Made by a program: the position numbers and the translations under genes. A stretch of DNA of 64,000 bases from Megascapheus bottae (Eukaryota > Chordata > Mammalia > Rodentia > Geomyidae), in the NCBI GenBank assembly GCA_024803745.1, contig JANJXV010000099.1:3038001-3102000 (forward strand). Reading direction: 5' to 3'. Positions 12,347 to 23,336 of the stretch are shown in pieces (the first letter of the stretch is position 1; each line of letters opens with the position of its first letter). Under the pieces are notes generated by a model. That model ran no database searches and was not told where the DNA came from. It was given only the letters and a program-made list of their open reading frames with translations.

Positions 12347-13530
12347 TTAGATGGTATGCTGTTTAGGTGCCATTTCTTTCCCTATATTGCATTTATTTTG
12401 GTTTTCTATGTATAGAGCATCTTTGAGAATTCTCTGTAGTGTTGGTTTTGTTTCGACATATTGTTGCAGCTTTTCCCTGGAATGGAATGTTTTTATTTTT
12501 CCCTCAGTTATGAATGAGAGCTTAGCTGGCTACAGTATTCTTGGTTGGTAGTTATTTGATATAAGGGCATGACATATATGCTTCCAGTCACTTCGTGCTT
12601 GCATGGTCTCTGCTGAGAAATCTGGGGTTATTCTGATTGGTTTGCCTTTGTAGGTTACTGATCCCTTTTCCCTGGCTGCCTTTAGGATCTTTCCTTTCGT
12701 TTCTATTGATCCAGTTCGGATCACAATGTGGCGGTGGGATGTTCTTTTCTGGTCAGGTCTGTTTGGGGTTCTAAAAGCTTCTCGTATCTGGATGGGCCTG
12801 CCCTTCTGGATATTTGGGAAATTCTCTGAGATGATTCCCTGAAGTATATTTCCAATACCATTGACCTCTTTCTCCACGCCCTCCTCAGTACCAACTAGCC
12901 TTAAATTAGGCTTCCTAATTGTATCTTGGACCTCCTGAAGCGCTCTCTCATATTTCCTAGATTTGGATTGACTCATTTTCTGTTCTTTATAATACCTAAA
13001 TTATCTTCAGCCACGGAAATTCTCTCCTCTGCAATGTCTAACCTGCTATCAAAGCTATCTACTTTATTTTTCATCTCCCTTGCTTCTATTTGCTCACTTT
13101 TGATGCCTTGCATCCCTTGTTTTAGATCATGTATGGATTTCTTTATCTCCTTGATTTCCTTTTGAGTGGTTAGCTCAGTAGCTTTATTTTCTTTGGACAT
13201 TTGCTGGAGTTTGGTCACGTTTTTATTTGTGGATTCTTTGAATTCATCCATCTTTCTTTGAAAAACCTTTATTATGGCCTCCTTTATGGCTTCTTCTTTT
13301 TCACTTATCACCTTGTTTTTGCTTTCCTCTTGTTCAGCTATGGCTTCCTCCATTATCTCTTTCTTTATATTTTCACATTTTTCATTAATGATGTTTATCA
13401 ATTGCATTTGTGTAGCAATTGGAAGACTCTCCTCTAGGTTTGCCAGTGACTGTTCCATTGTCTGTTTACATTGGGTGGGGGATGTTGTTTCTTGATTTGA
13501 CATTTTTCTTGAGTTTCTTGTTCTGCCCAT
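12347..13530 (-). pseudogene. L1 ORF1 (U1), frameshifted
   Basis: ORF1 RNA-binding protein, about 394 codons if uninterrupted. It starts MGRTRNSRKMSNQETT at 13530. A Lys/Glu-rich coiled coil covers roughly residues 40-180, followed by RRM and C-terminal domain. The frame shifts after NLGIIKNRK (12973) because 4 bp present in U0 are missing, and resumes at MSQSKSRK (12976). A TAG follows NNYQPRIL (12530). It carries the variant AIAEQEE, shared only with U2. Confidence 0.85.
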
Positions 13531-14204
13531 TTGAAAATGGGAGCAAGATTACTACTAAATACGATTATAGTTTTTCAGATATAACCAACCTAGACCTCTG
13601 TCGCTGGCAGACACTAGATGTTCACAAGTTTTGATTGGTATTATCACTCTTTCTTTTTGTGCACTTAAAGACCAGCCTAATACAACCACTGATAAGCGAT
13701 TTATACCCAAAACAATAAGCCTCTCAATCCAATCTCTATTGTCTTTAAGTCCCTCTGAGCCTAGAGAATAATTAACCACCTACATATACAATATTGCTCA
13801 ACAGCCATCAAGTGTAGATCCGTGCAGTATAAGGGTTGAAAGACGAGCAGAGGTCCAGAGATAGAAAAAAAGAATGAGAGAGGTCAGGGCAGGTGCAAGA
13901 GGATTAACGTAGGAGTGTAAGAATATTGTAGTAATGAAGAAAAGTTATAGCATAAGTATAACTGACCTAAGTTGGTAAGTAGGTAGCATATTTGAGTACA
14001 AAGTTTGGAAAGTATTAGAATAAAACTTATGTGTTGCTGCACGACTAGCTCTTAGCCCAACCAGTGGCCTCACAGTGGACCATGGGATGGATCTGTTTTT
14101 CTTGTCTACGTTGAGGGAAAGGGGTATTTCACAAGATGCAGAAGCGAAGATTTCAGAAGCAAATGCTGTGAGTGAATTAGCTCGTAAAAAGCATTTTTAT
14201 TTTC

Positions 14205-14400
14205 TTTTATCTTTCTGCCAGTCTTGGGGCTTGAATTCAGGGCCTGAGCACTGTCCTCGGGTTTTCTCAAGTCTAGCCCTCTGCCACTTGAGCCACAGTG
14301 CCACATCTAGATTTTCTATCTATGTGGTACTGAGCAATCAAACCCAGATCTTCATGGATGCTAGGCAAGCACTCTACCACTATGCCAAACTCTCAACCCT
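14205..14400 (-). repeat. tRNA-like SINE in U1 flank, minus strand
   Basis: In reverse: 'tggtagagtgcttgcctagc', a B-box-like 'ggtttgattgc', then the family tail. It forms an inverted pair with the SINE at 14661. Confidence 0.75.
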
Positions 14401-14418
14401 GACATAGTAATTATAAAG

Positions 14419-14452
<34 letters not shown>
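14419..14452. repeat. (CAT)n microsatellite, U1 (34 bp)
   Basis: About 11 copies. The tract lies between the two inverted SINEs and its length differs between units. Confidence 0.95.
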
Positions 14453-14660
14453 ATCCAAATATCCTTTCTCCTACAAAGAATGAACACTTAACTGTGTCTA
14501 ATGCTTTTTTTTTAATTTCACTAATTCTTCTGTGTTTTTCCCTCTTGCATTTTTTACACATGACAGCAAAGCTAATCATCAGGAAAAAATTGATTAGGAT
14601 ACAGAAACCTAATAATATCCTAGTACATTGACGTCAAAAATATGTGCAAGATGCCCTGTG

Positions 14661-14850
14661 TGTTTGACCTAGTGGGAGAGTCCTTGGCTACCAAGCAGTA
14701 AGCCTCAGGTTTGATTCCTCATTACCACATACATAGAAAACGCTGCAAGTGGTGCTGTGGCTCGGTGGGACAGCTAAAGCCTAAAGAAAGCCCAAGAACA
14801 ATGTTCACACTCTGAGGTCAAGTCCCAAGACTAGCAAAAACAAAAAAAAT
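14661..14850 (+). repeat. tRNA-like SINE in U1 flank, plus strand
   Basis: B box 'ggtttgattcc' at 14708-14718, body 'gtggtgctgtggctcggtgg', A-rich end. Confidence 0.75.
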
Positions 14851-15600
14851 TCGACAAGGGGCAAAATGCAGGCAGAGAAGGCACTGTGAAGCAAATGTTT
14901 TGTAAAGGATGAGGGCAATATTGACCCTTAAGTTTGGATCTTACCTAAGAAAGGCTTCTTGAGCCTGAGACCAGACTGGTAGTTGGGCCTAGTGGAAGAC
15001 ATTGGGATAGGACAAATAAGGTGTGCTGTATACTACATCCACATGTATATTGTGAGACTGGAGGAGAGATTCAGCCTCCAGTATGTCTTTGGTGAGGTCT
15101 TTTGTGAGCAAGGATCTTTGGTCATTGGGCCCTGAAAGGTGACCCTGCCTCCCTCACAATGGAACAGAATATGGAACCCTGGTAACCAAACCACTGTAAC
15201 TAACAATCAGCTCAAGCCAGCTCACTTGGCCTGTGGCTCAGGAGGAAGAAAGATGTTGCTGTGCTGTTGCCAAAGGTCAGGAAACTCGAGTCTCAGGCAT
15301 GGAAGTTGTGGATGTCTTACTCGAAGATGTATATGCTAGATCATTGCCAAGCCACAAATCCAGTATAACAGAACTTTCTCTAAGAAGAAGGCCAGGAAAA
15401 TCCAGGGCAACCAGATGAGGTAAATTTCTAAGAAGAAATGTATTTGACCCCATCATCCTCCCCACACACTACAACTTTCTTTTTTTTCATTTTTTTATTG
15501 TAATTAGTAAAAGGGTTAGATGATATTTGCCAGATAGAAGGTGCATTAATTCACATACATTGATACCCTTTCACATGTCTTGGTACCCATTTCCCTCGAA

Positions 15601-15639
15601 CCCCACACCCCCCACCCGTCTTGGTTTTCCCCCCTTCCC
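15601..15639 (-). other. G-rich tract in L1 3'UTR (possible G-quadruplex)
   Basis: The minus strand carries runs of 3, 6, 3, 6 and 4 G within 39 bases. A G-rich 3'UTR tract is a known property of mammalian L1s. Copies lie at 23044-23082, 30223-30261, 37675-37713 (interrupted by a T on the plus strand), 45093-45131, 52510-52548 and 59925-59963. One loop would have to be long, so folding is not certain. Confidence 0.6.
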
Positions 15640-15893
15640 TATCAAATTTCAAATATCCAAATACAAATAAATTCAATATATCAGATAACAAAGTGAGATA
15701 CTATACCAATATGGGATAACCAAGGGACAGCAAGCGAGATGAGAGACAACATAGTACATTAAGGTCAACAATCATTCATTATATGGCTTTTGTGTCAATA
15801 TCCTGGAGGTCCTTTCAATTAGCTTCACATTATATGGCCTTATATATGGCCTTTTGCTCTATTGCCAATCTCTGCTAGTAGAGCCCAAGGTTT

Positions 15894-18800
15894 CTACTGA
15901 TTATGATGAATGAGGGAAACCACTGAGCCTAAGTTCCTTTGAGTCTGGCTTACTTCACTTAATATGATTTGTTCTAAGTCTTTCCATTTCCTAACAAATG
16001 GGGCGATGTCATTCTTTCTGACAGCAGCATAGAATTCCATTGTGTACAAATACCACAACTTGTTGATCCACTCATCAACTGAGGGATATCTGGGTTGGTT
16101 CCATATCTTTGCTATGGTGAATAGTGCTGCAATGAACATTGTTGTGCTAGTGGGTTTCGTATGCCCTTGTTTCTGGATTGTTGGGTAAATGCCAAGTACT
16201 GGAATTGCTGGGTCATAGGGGAGTTGTATGTTTAGCGTTTTGAGGCACTGCCGCACTGCTTTCCATAGTGGTTAAACGAGTTTGCACTCCCACCAACAGT
16301 GTAGTAGTGATCCCTCCTGACCACATCCCCTCCAGCATCTGTTGTCATTCGTTTTCCTGATCCTGGCCATTCTAACTGGAGTTAGGTGGAATCTTAGACT
16401 TGTTTTGATTTGCATTTCTTTTATGACCAGAGATGTTGAGCATTTCTTCATGTGTCTATAGGCCATTTTTGTTTCTTCTTCAGAGAAGACTCTCTTTAAG
16501 TCTTTGGCCCATTTTGTAATGGGATGGGTGTTACTTTGGAGGTTAGTTTTGGAGTGATTCAATTTTTTGAGTTGTTGATATATTTTAGATATGAGGCTTT
16601 GTTCCGTTGTTTGGGTGGTGAAGATCTTCTCCCACTCTGTAGGCTTCCTGATTAGTTTACTAGCTATATCCGTTGCCATACAAAAGCTCTGCAGTTTAAT
16701 GCAGTCCCACTTATCCAGCCTTTCTCTGATTTGTTGTGATTCTTGGTCCTTATTAAGAAAGTTTCGACCTGTACCAAGGAGGCCTAGTGTATCTCCTATT
16801 CCTTCCTGTAAACTTTTCAGTGTGTCAGCTTTTACCTCCATGTCTTTGATCCATTTGGAGTTAATTCTAGTGCAAGGGGACAAAGAAGGATCCAACTTTA
16901 GTTTTCTGCAGGTGTTTAACCAGTTCTGCCAGCACAACTTGTTGAAGAGGCTATCTTTCTTCCATTCTATTTTTTTGGCTCCCTGGTCAAAGATTAGGTG
17001 GCCATAGGTCTGTGGTTTAATATCTGGGTCCGCAGTTCTACTCCATTGGACTTCAGGCCTGTTCTTGTGCCAGTACCAAGCTGTTTTGAGAATTATAGCT
17101 CTGTAATAGAGCCTTAAGTTTGGAATTGAAATTCCTCCAGCGCTGTTCTTTCTGCTAAGAAGTGTTTTTGCTATACGGGGTCTTTTATTATTCCATATGA
17201 AATTTTGAATTGCCTCTTCTATGTCTTTAAAGAATGACATTGGGATGTTGATGGGTATTACATTGAATTTGTAGATAGCCCTTGGCAAGATTGTCATTTT
17301 CACAATGTAGATTCTTCCAATCCAGGAGCATGGGAGGTTTTTCCATTTCCTTAGTTCTGCTTTAATTTCCTTTTTTAGGGTTTTAAAGTTTTCATCTAAA
17401 CGGTCCTTTACATTCTTAGTTAAGCTAATTGCTAGGTACTTTATTTTCTTTGAGGCTATTATGAAAGGATTTTCTTTCCTGATTATTGCCTCGTTCCTCT
17501 CAGTGTTGGTGTAAAGTAAGGCAGTTGATTTGTGAGGGTTGATTTTATGGCCTGATACCCTTCCAAAGCTTTGAATCAGCTCAAGGAGCTTGGGAGTAGA
17601 GTCTATAGGATTCTTTAAATACAGAATCATGTCATCTGCAAAGAGGGATAGTTTTATTTCCTCTTTCCCTACTTGGATCCCCTTTATGCTTGCTTCTTGC
17701 CTTATTGCACTGCCTAGGAATTCTAGTACTATGTTAAAAAGGAGTGGAGAGAGTGGGCATCCTTGTCTCGTTCCTGATTTTAGAGGGAATGGCTTTAGAT
17801 TTTCACTATTAAGTATAATACTAGCAGTGGGTTTCTCATACACAGCCTTTATTACATTGAGAAATGTTCCATGGATTCCTAGTTTCTCCACATCTTTTAA
17901 CATAAAGGGGTTTTGGATCTTGTCAAATGCCTTTTCCGCATCTATTGAGACAATATGTGATTTTATCCCTGCTCCTGTTGATGTGTTGAATTATATTAAT
18001 TGATTTGTGTATGTTGAACCAGCTTTGCCTCCCTGTGATGAATCCAGTTTGATCATAGTGTACATTTTTTTTGATGAGTTGTTGTAGACGGTTGGCCAGT
18101 ATTTTGTTGAGAAGTTTTGCAGCGAGGTTCATCAAAGAAATGGGTCTATAGATCTCTTTCTTTGATGAATCTCTGTGTGGTTTGGGGATGAGGGATATGC
18201 TGGCTTCACAGAATCAGTTTAGTAAAGAACCTTCATTTTCAATTTCGTTGAAGAGCTTGAGGAGTATTGGTGTGAGCTCTGCTTTGAAGACCTTATAGAA
18301 TTCAGCTGTGAATCCATCTGGCCCTGGGCTCTTTTTAAGTGGAAGTTGTCTAATTTCCATTTCTATTTCAGAGCTTGAAATAGGCCTGTGGAGTTGGGTT
18401 AGCTCTTCTTGGTTCAGTGTGTGTATGTTAATATTGTCTAGGAATTCATCCATTTCTTCTAGATTCTCAAATTTGTTGGCGTAAAGGTTTGAGAAGTATT
18501 CCCTCATGATATTCTGGATCTTGGTAATTTCTGTCGTGATATTACCATTTTCATCTGCGATTTTGTTTATTTCGATATGCTCTCTTCTTTTTTTGGTAAG
18601 ATTTGCTAAGGGCTTTTCAATTTTGTTAATTCTTTCAAGAACCAACTCCTTGTTTTGTTGATTCTTTCTATAGTTTTTTTTATTCCAAATCATTTAATTC
18701 TGCTTTGATTTTAATAATTTGCTTTCTCCTAATGGGTTTAGGGTTGGTTTGTTGCTCTTTTTCCAGGAGGTTAAGGTGAGACATTAACTAGTTGGTTTGC

Positions 18801-19735
18801 CATTTTTCCAACTTGCTGTTGTAGGCACTCCAAGCTATAAATTTTCCTCTGAGTACTGCCTTTGTTGTGTCCCTAAGGAGTTGATATTTGTGTGCTCCTT
18901 ATTGTTAAATTTCATAAACAGTTGGATATCTGTTCTGATCTCTTCGATTACCCATTGTTTTTGATTCAACAATGTGTGGTTCAGTCTCCATGAGTTACAG
19001 GGTTTTCTTTGGTGGAGATGTGTGTTCAGCTCCAATTTGATGCCTTTTTGGTCTGAGAGTGTGCATGGAATAATTTCAGTGTTTCTGAATCTGTCCAGGT
19101 TTGCTTTATGGCCTAAGATGTGGTCTATTTTGGAAAATGTTCCATGTGCTGCTGAGAAAAACGTATATTGTGGTGTTACTGGGTGGAATATTCTGCAGAT
19201 GTCTGTTAGATCTAGTTGGTCTATATAGTTGTTCAGTTCTAAGGTTTCTCTGTTGAGTTTTTGCCTTGTTGATCTGTCCATAGGTGAGAGTGGTGTGTTA
19301 AACTCACCAACAATCACTGTATTTCGATCTATGTATGGTTTCAGTGTAAGTAAAGTTTGCTTGATGAAGTTTGCAGCTCCGGGATTGGGTGTGTAAATAT
19401 TTAGGATTGTTATGTCTTCCGGGAGGAAAGATCCCTTTAGTAGTATGTAGTAACCTTCTTTGTCTTTTCTTACTAATTTTAGTTTGAAGTCTATTGTATC
19501 TGATATGAGGATGGCAACTCTAGCCTGTTTATGGGGGCAGTTAGCTTGATAGAGTTTATTCCAACCTCTCACTTTCAAAAGATGATTGTTTTTGGGTAAG
19601 ATGTGTCTCTCGAAGTCAGCAGAACGATGGCTCTTGCTTTTTGATCCAACTAGACAACCTATGCCGTTTAATTGGAGAGTTAAGTCCATTGATACTGAGA
19701 GTTAGGATTGAGAGATATTTATTAGTTCCTACCAT
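15894..19735 (-). pseudogene. L1 ORF2 (U2), full span, broken
   Basis: The span is 3842 bp, the normal size of L1 ORF2. Endonuclease 19689-18835; linker/RT start 18693-18214 ending at the shared TGA; RT continues 18135-17923; then open from M at 17903 (and in frame before it) to 16272. It contains [10 protein letters not shown] (FADD 17631-17642) and the Cys-rich [22 protein letters not shown]-to-TAA change gives KLV* at 16272-16274, shared only with U3. The C-terminus (16256-15894, ending SLIHHNQ) follows. A 1-bp deletion just before [10 protein letters not shown] is also shared only with U3. Confidence 0.85.
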
Positions 19736-19783
19736 TTTTAAAAGCTTTTAGTAGGGCCTGTGTCTTGACAGTTCTTGTGGTCC

Positions 19784-20967
19784 TTAGATGGTATGCTGTT
19801 TAGGTGCCATTTCTTTCCCTATATTGCATTTATTTTGGTTTTCTATGTATAGAGCATCTTTGAGAATTCTCTGTAGTGTTGGTTTTGTTTCGACATATTG
19901 TTGCAGCTTTTCCCTGGAATGGAATGTTTTTATTTTTCCCTCAGTTATGAATGAGAGCTTAGCTGGCTACAGTATTCTTGGTTGGTAGTTATTTGATATA
20001 AGGGCATGACATATATGCTTCCAGTCACTTCGTGCTTGCATGGTCTCTGCTGAGAAATCTGGGGTTATTCTGATTGGTTTGCCTTTGTAGGTTACTGATC
20101 CCTTTTCCCTGGCTGCCTTTAGGATCTTTCCTTTCGTTTCTATTGATCCAGTTCGGATCACAATGTGGCGGTGGGATGTTCTTTTCTGGTCAGGTCTGTT
20201 TGGGGTTCTAAAAGCTTCTCGTATCTGGATGGGCCTGCCCTTCTGGATATTTGGGAAATTCTCTGAGATGATTCCCTGAAGTATATTTCCAATACCATTG
20301 ACCTCTTTCTCCACGCCCTCCTCAGTACCAACTAGCCTTAAATTAGGCTTCCTAATTGTATCTTGGACCTCCTGAAGCGCTCTCTCATATTTCCTAGATT
20401 TGGATTGACTCATTTTCTGTTCTTTATAATACCTAAATTATCTTCAGCCACGGAAATTCTCTCCTCTGCAATGTCTAACCTGCTATCAAAGCTATCTACT
20501 TTATTTTTCATCTCCCTTGCTTCTATTTGCTCACTTTTGATGCCTTGCATCCCTTGTTTTAGATCATGTATGGATTTCTTTATCTCCTTGATTTCCTTTT
20601 GAGTGGTTAGCTCAGTAGCTTTATTTTCTTTGGACATTTGCTGGAGTTTGGTCACGTTTTTATTTGTGGATTCTTTGAATTCATCCATCTTTCTTTGAAA
20701 AACCTTTATTATGGCCTCCTTTATGGCTTCTTCTTTTTCACTTATCACCTTGTTTTTGCTTTCCTCTTGTTCAGCTATGGCTTCCTCCATTATCTCTTTC
20801 TTTATATTTTCACATTTTTCATTAATGTTGTTTATCAATTGCATTTGTGTAGCAATTGGAAGACTCTCCTCTAGGTTTGCCAGTGACTGTTCCATTGTCT
20901 GTTTACATTGGGTGGGGGATGTTGTTTCTTGATTTGACATTTTTCTTGAGTTTCTTGTTCTGCCCAT
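19784..20967 (-). pseudogene. L1 ORF1 (U2), frameshifted
   Basis: Almost identical to the U1 copy, including AIAEQEE and the TAG after NNYQPRIL (19967). The private difference is NNINEKC for NIINEKC. It has the array-wide frameshift at 20410. The close match to U1 contrasts with the U3-like ORF2 of the same element. Confidence 0.85.
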
Positions 20968-21641
20968 TTGAAAATGGGAGCAAGATTACTACTAAATACG
21001 ATTATAGTTTTTCAGATATAACCAACCTAGACCTCTGTCGCTGGCAGACACTAGATGTTCACAAGTTTTGATTGGTATTATCACTCTTTCTTTTTGTGCA
21101 CTTACAGACCAGCCTAATACAACCACTGATAAGCGATTTATACCCAAAACAATAAGCCTCTCAATCCAATCTCTATTGTCTTTAAGTCCCTCTGGGCCTA
21201 GAGAATAATTAACCACCTACATATACAATATTGCTCAACAGCAATCAAGTGTAGATCCGTGCAGTATAAGGGTTGAAAGACGAGCAGAGGTCCAGAGATA
21301 GAAAAAAAGAATGGGAGAGGTCAGGGGAGGTGCAAGAGCATTAACGTAGGAGTGTAAGAATATTGTAGTAATGAAGAAAAGTTATAGCATAAGGATAACT
21401 GACATAAGTTGGTAAGTAGGTAGCATATTTGAGTACAAAGTTTGGAAAGTATTAGAATAAAACTTATGTGTTGCTGCACGACTAGCTCTTAGCCCAACCA
21501 GTGGCCTCACAGTGGACCATGGGATGGATCTGTTTTTCTTGTCTACGTTGAGGGAAAGGGGTATTTCACAAGATGCAGAAGCGAAGATTTCAGAAGCAAA
21601 TGCTGTGAGTGAATTAGCTCGTAAAAAGCATTTTTATTTTC

Positions 21642-21837
21642 TTTTATCTTTCTGCCAGTCTTGGGGCTTGAATTCAGGGCCTGAGCACTGTCCTCGGGTT
21701 TTCTCAAGTCTAGCCCTCTGCCACTTGAGCCACAGTGCCACATCTAGATTTTCTATCTATGTGGTACTGAGCAATCAAACCCAGATCTTCATGGATGCTA
21801 GGCAAGCACTCTACCACTATGCCAAACTCTCAACCCT
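21642..21837 (-). repeat. tRNA-like SINE in U2 flank, minus strand
   Basis: Same position and sequence as the U1 copy. It was carried along by unit duplication and is not an independent insertion. Confidence 0.75.
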
Positions 21838-21855
21838 GACATAGTAATTATAAAG

Positions 21856-21895
<40 letters not shown>
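21856..21895. repeat. (CAT)n microsatellite, U2 (40 bp)
   Basis: About 13 copies. Confidence 0.95.
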
Positions 21896-22103
21896 ATCCA
21901 AATATCCTTTCTCCTACAAAGAATGAACACTTAACTGTGTCTAATGCTTTTTTTTTAATTTCACTAATTCTTCTGTGTTTTTCCCTCTTGCATTTTTTCC
22001 ACATGACAGCAAAGCTAATCATCAGGAAAAAATTGATTAGGATACAGAAACCTAATAATATCCTAGTACATTGACGTCAAAAATATGTGCAAGATGCCCT
22101 GTG

Positions 22104-22292
22104 TGTTTGACCTAGTGGGAGAGTCCTTGGCTACCAAGCAGTAAGCCTCAGGTTTGATTCCTCATTACCACATACATAGAAAACGCTGCAAGTGGTGCTG
22201 TGGCTCGGTGGGACAGCTAAAGCCTAAAGAAAGCCCAAGAACAATGTTCACACTCTGAGGTCAAGTCCCAAGACTAGCAAAAACAAAAAAAA
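22104..22292 (+). repeat. tRNA-like SINE in U2 flank, plus strand
   Basis: Carries B box 'ggtttgattcc' and an A-rich end, oriented opposite to the SINE at 21642. Confidence 0.75.
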
Positions 22293-22919
22293 ATTCGACA
22301 AGGGGCAAAATGCAGGCAGAGAAGGCACTGTGAAGCAAATGTTTTGTAAAGGATGAGGGCAATATTGACCCTTAAGTTTGGATCTTACCTAAGAAAGGCT
22401 TCTTGAGCCTGAGACCAGACTGGTAGTTGGGCCTAGTGGAAGACATTGGGATAGGACAAATAAGGTGTGCTGTATACTACATCCACATGTATATTGTGAG
22501 ACTGGAGGAGAGATTCAGCCTCCAGTATGTCTTTGGTGAGGTCTTTTGTGAGCAAGGATCTTTGGTCATTGGGCCCTGAAAGGTGACCCTGCCTCCCTCA
22601 CAATGGAACAGAATATGGAACCCTGGTAACCAAACCACTGTAACTAACAATCAGCTCAAGCCAGCTCACTTGGCCTGTGGCTCAGGAGGAAGAAAGATGT
22701 TGCTGTGCTGTTGCCAAAGGTCAGGAAACTCGAGTCTCAGGCATGGAAGTTGTGGATGTCTTACTCGAAGATGTACATGCTAGATCATTGCCAAGCCACA
22801 AATCCAGTATAACAGAACTTTCTCTAAGAAGAAGGCCAGGAAAATCCAGGGCAACCAGATGAGGTAAATTTCTAAGAAGAAATGTATTTGACCCCATCAT
22901 CCTCCCCACACACTACAAC
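22293..22919. other. Unidentified unit flank (reference copy in U2)
   Basis: About 627 bp that I cannot assign to L1, SINE or a gene. It is single-copy within each unit and well conserved: other copies are 14853-15475, 29473-30096, 36921-37548, 44341-44967, 51759-52385 and 59176-59803. Short open frames of 60-66 codons run on both strands, but none has a recognisable domain. A donor-like 'gatgag|gtaaat' lies about 60 bp before the L1 tail, with no acceptor or exon frame to support it. It may be the original insertion-site DNA or an old, unrecognised repeat. Confidence 0.5.
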
Positions 22920-23336
22920 TTTCTTTTTTTTCATTTTTTATTGTAATTAGTAAAAGGGTTAGATGATATTTGCCAGATAGAAGGTGCATTAATTCACATA
23001 CATTGATACCCTTTCACATGTCTTGGTACCCATTTCCCTCGAACCCCACACCCCCCACCCGTCTTGGTTTTCCCCCCTTCCCTATCAAATTTCAAATATC
23101 CAAATACAAATAAATTCAATATATCAGATAACAAAGTGAGATAGTATACCAATATGGGATAACCAAGGGACAGCAAGCGAGATGAGAGACAACATAGTAC
23201 ATTAAGGACAACAATCATTCATTATATGGCTTTTGTGTCAATATCCTGGAGGTCCTTTCAATTAGCTTCACATTATATGGCCTTATATATGGCCTTTTGC
23301 TCTATTGCCAATCTCTGCTAGTAGAGCCCAAGGTTT

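Larger units (their letters stand above)
9195..13530 (-). mobile_element. L1 (LINE-1) in U1, 3' truncated
   Basis: Minus-strand L1 with ORF1 and most of ORF2. The 3' end is removed by the junction at 9194/9195. The element's 5'UTR probably continues right of 13530, but its edge cannot be placed. Confidence 0.9.
9195..15475. repeat. Tandem array unit U1 (left-truncated)
   Basis: First unit of the 7.42-kb tandem array. Its left end begins inside L1 ORF2, at the position matching 16633 in U2, so the ORF2 3' end and the 3'UTR are absent. It contains L1 (to 13530), a 5'UTR-like stretch without recognisable genes (13531-14204), a minus SINE, (CAT)n, a CRE-like octamer at 14629-14636, a plus SINE, and 623 bp of unidentified flank (14853-15475). 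Offset to U2 is about 7437-7438 bp. Confidence 0.95.
15476..20967 (-). mobile_element. L1 (LINE-1) in U2
   Basis: Minus-strand L1 with a 3' A-rich tail (T run from 15476), a polyadenylation signal AATAAA (reverse complement of 15494-15499), a 3'UTR of about 418 bp with a G-rich tract (15601-15639 on the opposite strand), ORF2 and ORF1. The 5' edge of the 5'UTR is unresolved. No convincing target-site duplication was found. Confidence 0.9.
15476..22919. repeat. Tandem array unit U2 (7444 bp)
   Basis: Complete unit counted from one L1 poly(A) end to the next. Layout: L1 15476-20967; 20968-21641, probably L1 5'UTR with no gene seen; minus SINE; (CAT)n; CRE-like octamer 22072-22079; plus SINE; unidentified flank 22293-22919. 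Its left part (ORF2) shares private changes with U3, while its right part (endonuclease, ORF1) shares them with U1. This suggests a crossover hybrid. Confidence 0.95.

Noticed and set aside
13274..13495. Plus-strand open frames rich in Phe/Leu/Ser that look like membrane proteins, repeated in every unit
   Set aside because: They are the antisense of the Lys/Glu-rich ORF1 coiled coil. The pattern follows from the codon complement and they have no independent support.
14361..14579. Small minus-strand frame with a poly-Asp run
   Set aside because: It is the (CAT)n microsatellite read as GAT codons, and its length changes between units.
16591..17007. Plus-strand frames of 120-160 codons opposite ORF2 in each unit
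   Set aside because: Antisense shadows of ORF2. They keep the same boundaries only because the units are duplicates.
15476..20967. Endogenous retrovirus as the source of the RT motif
   Set aside because: The RT is in the L1 ORF2 arrangement (APE-type endonuclease upstream, FADD, C-terminal Cys-rich part) with a poly(A) tail, and no LTR, gag or protease was seen.
22677..22862. Possible processed pseudogene in the unit flank (61-66-codon frames)
   Set aside because: None of the three frames on either strand gave a family I recognise, and frames overlap without bias. It is left as unidentified.
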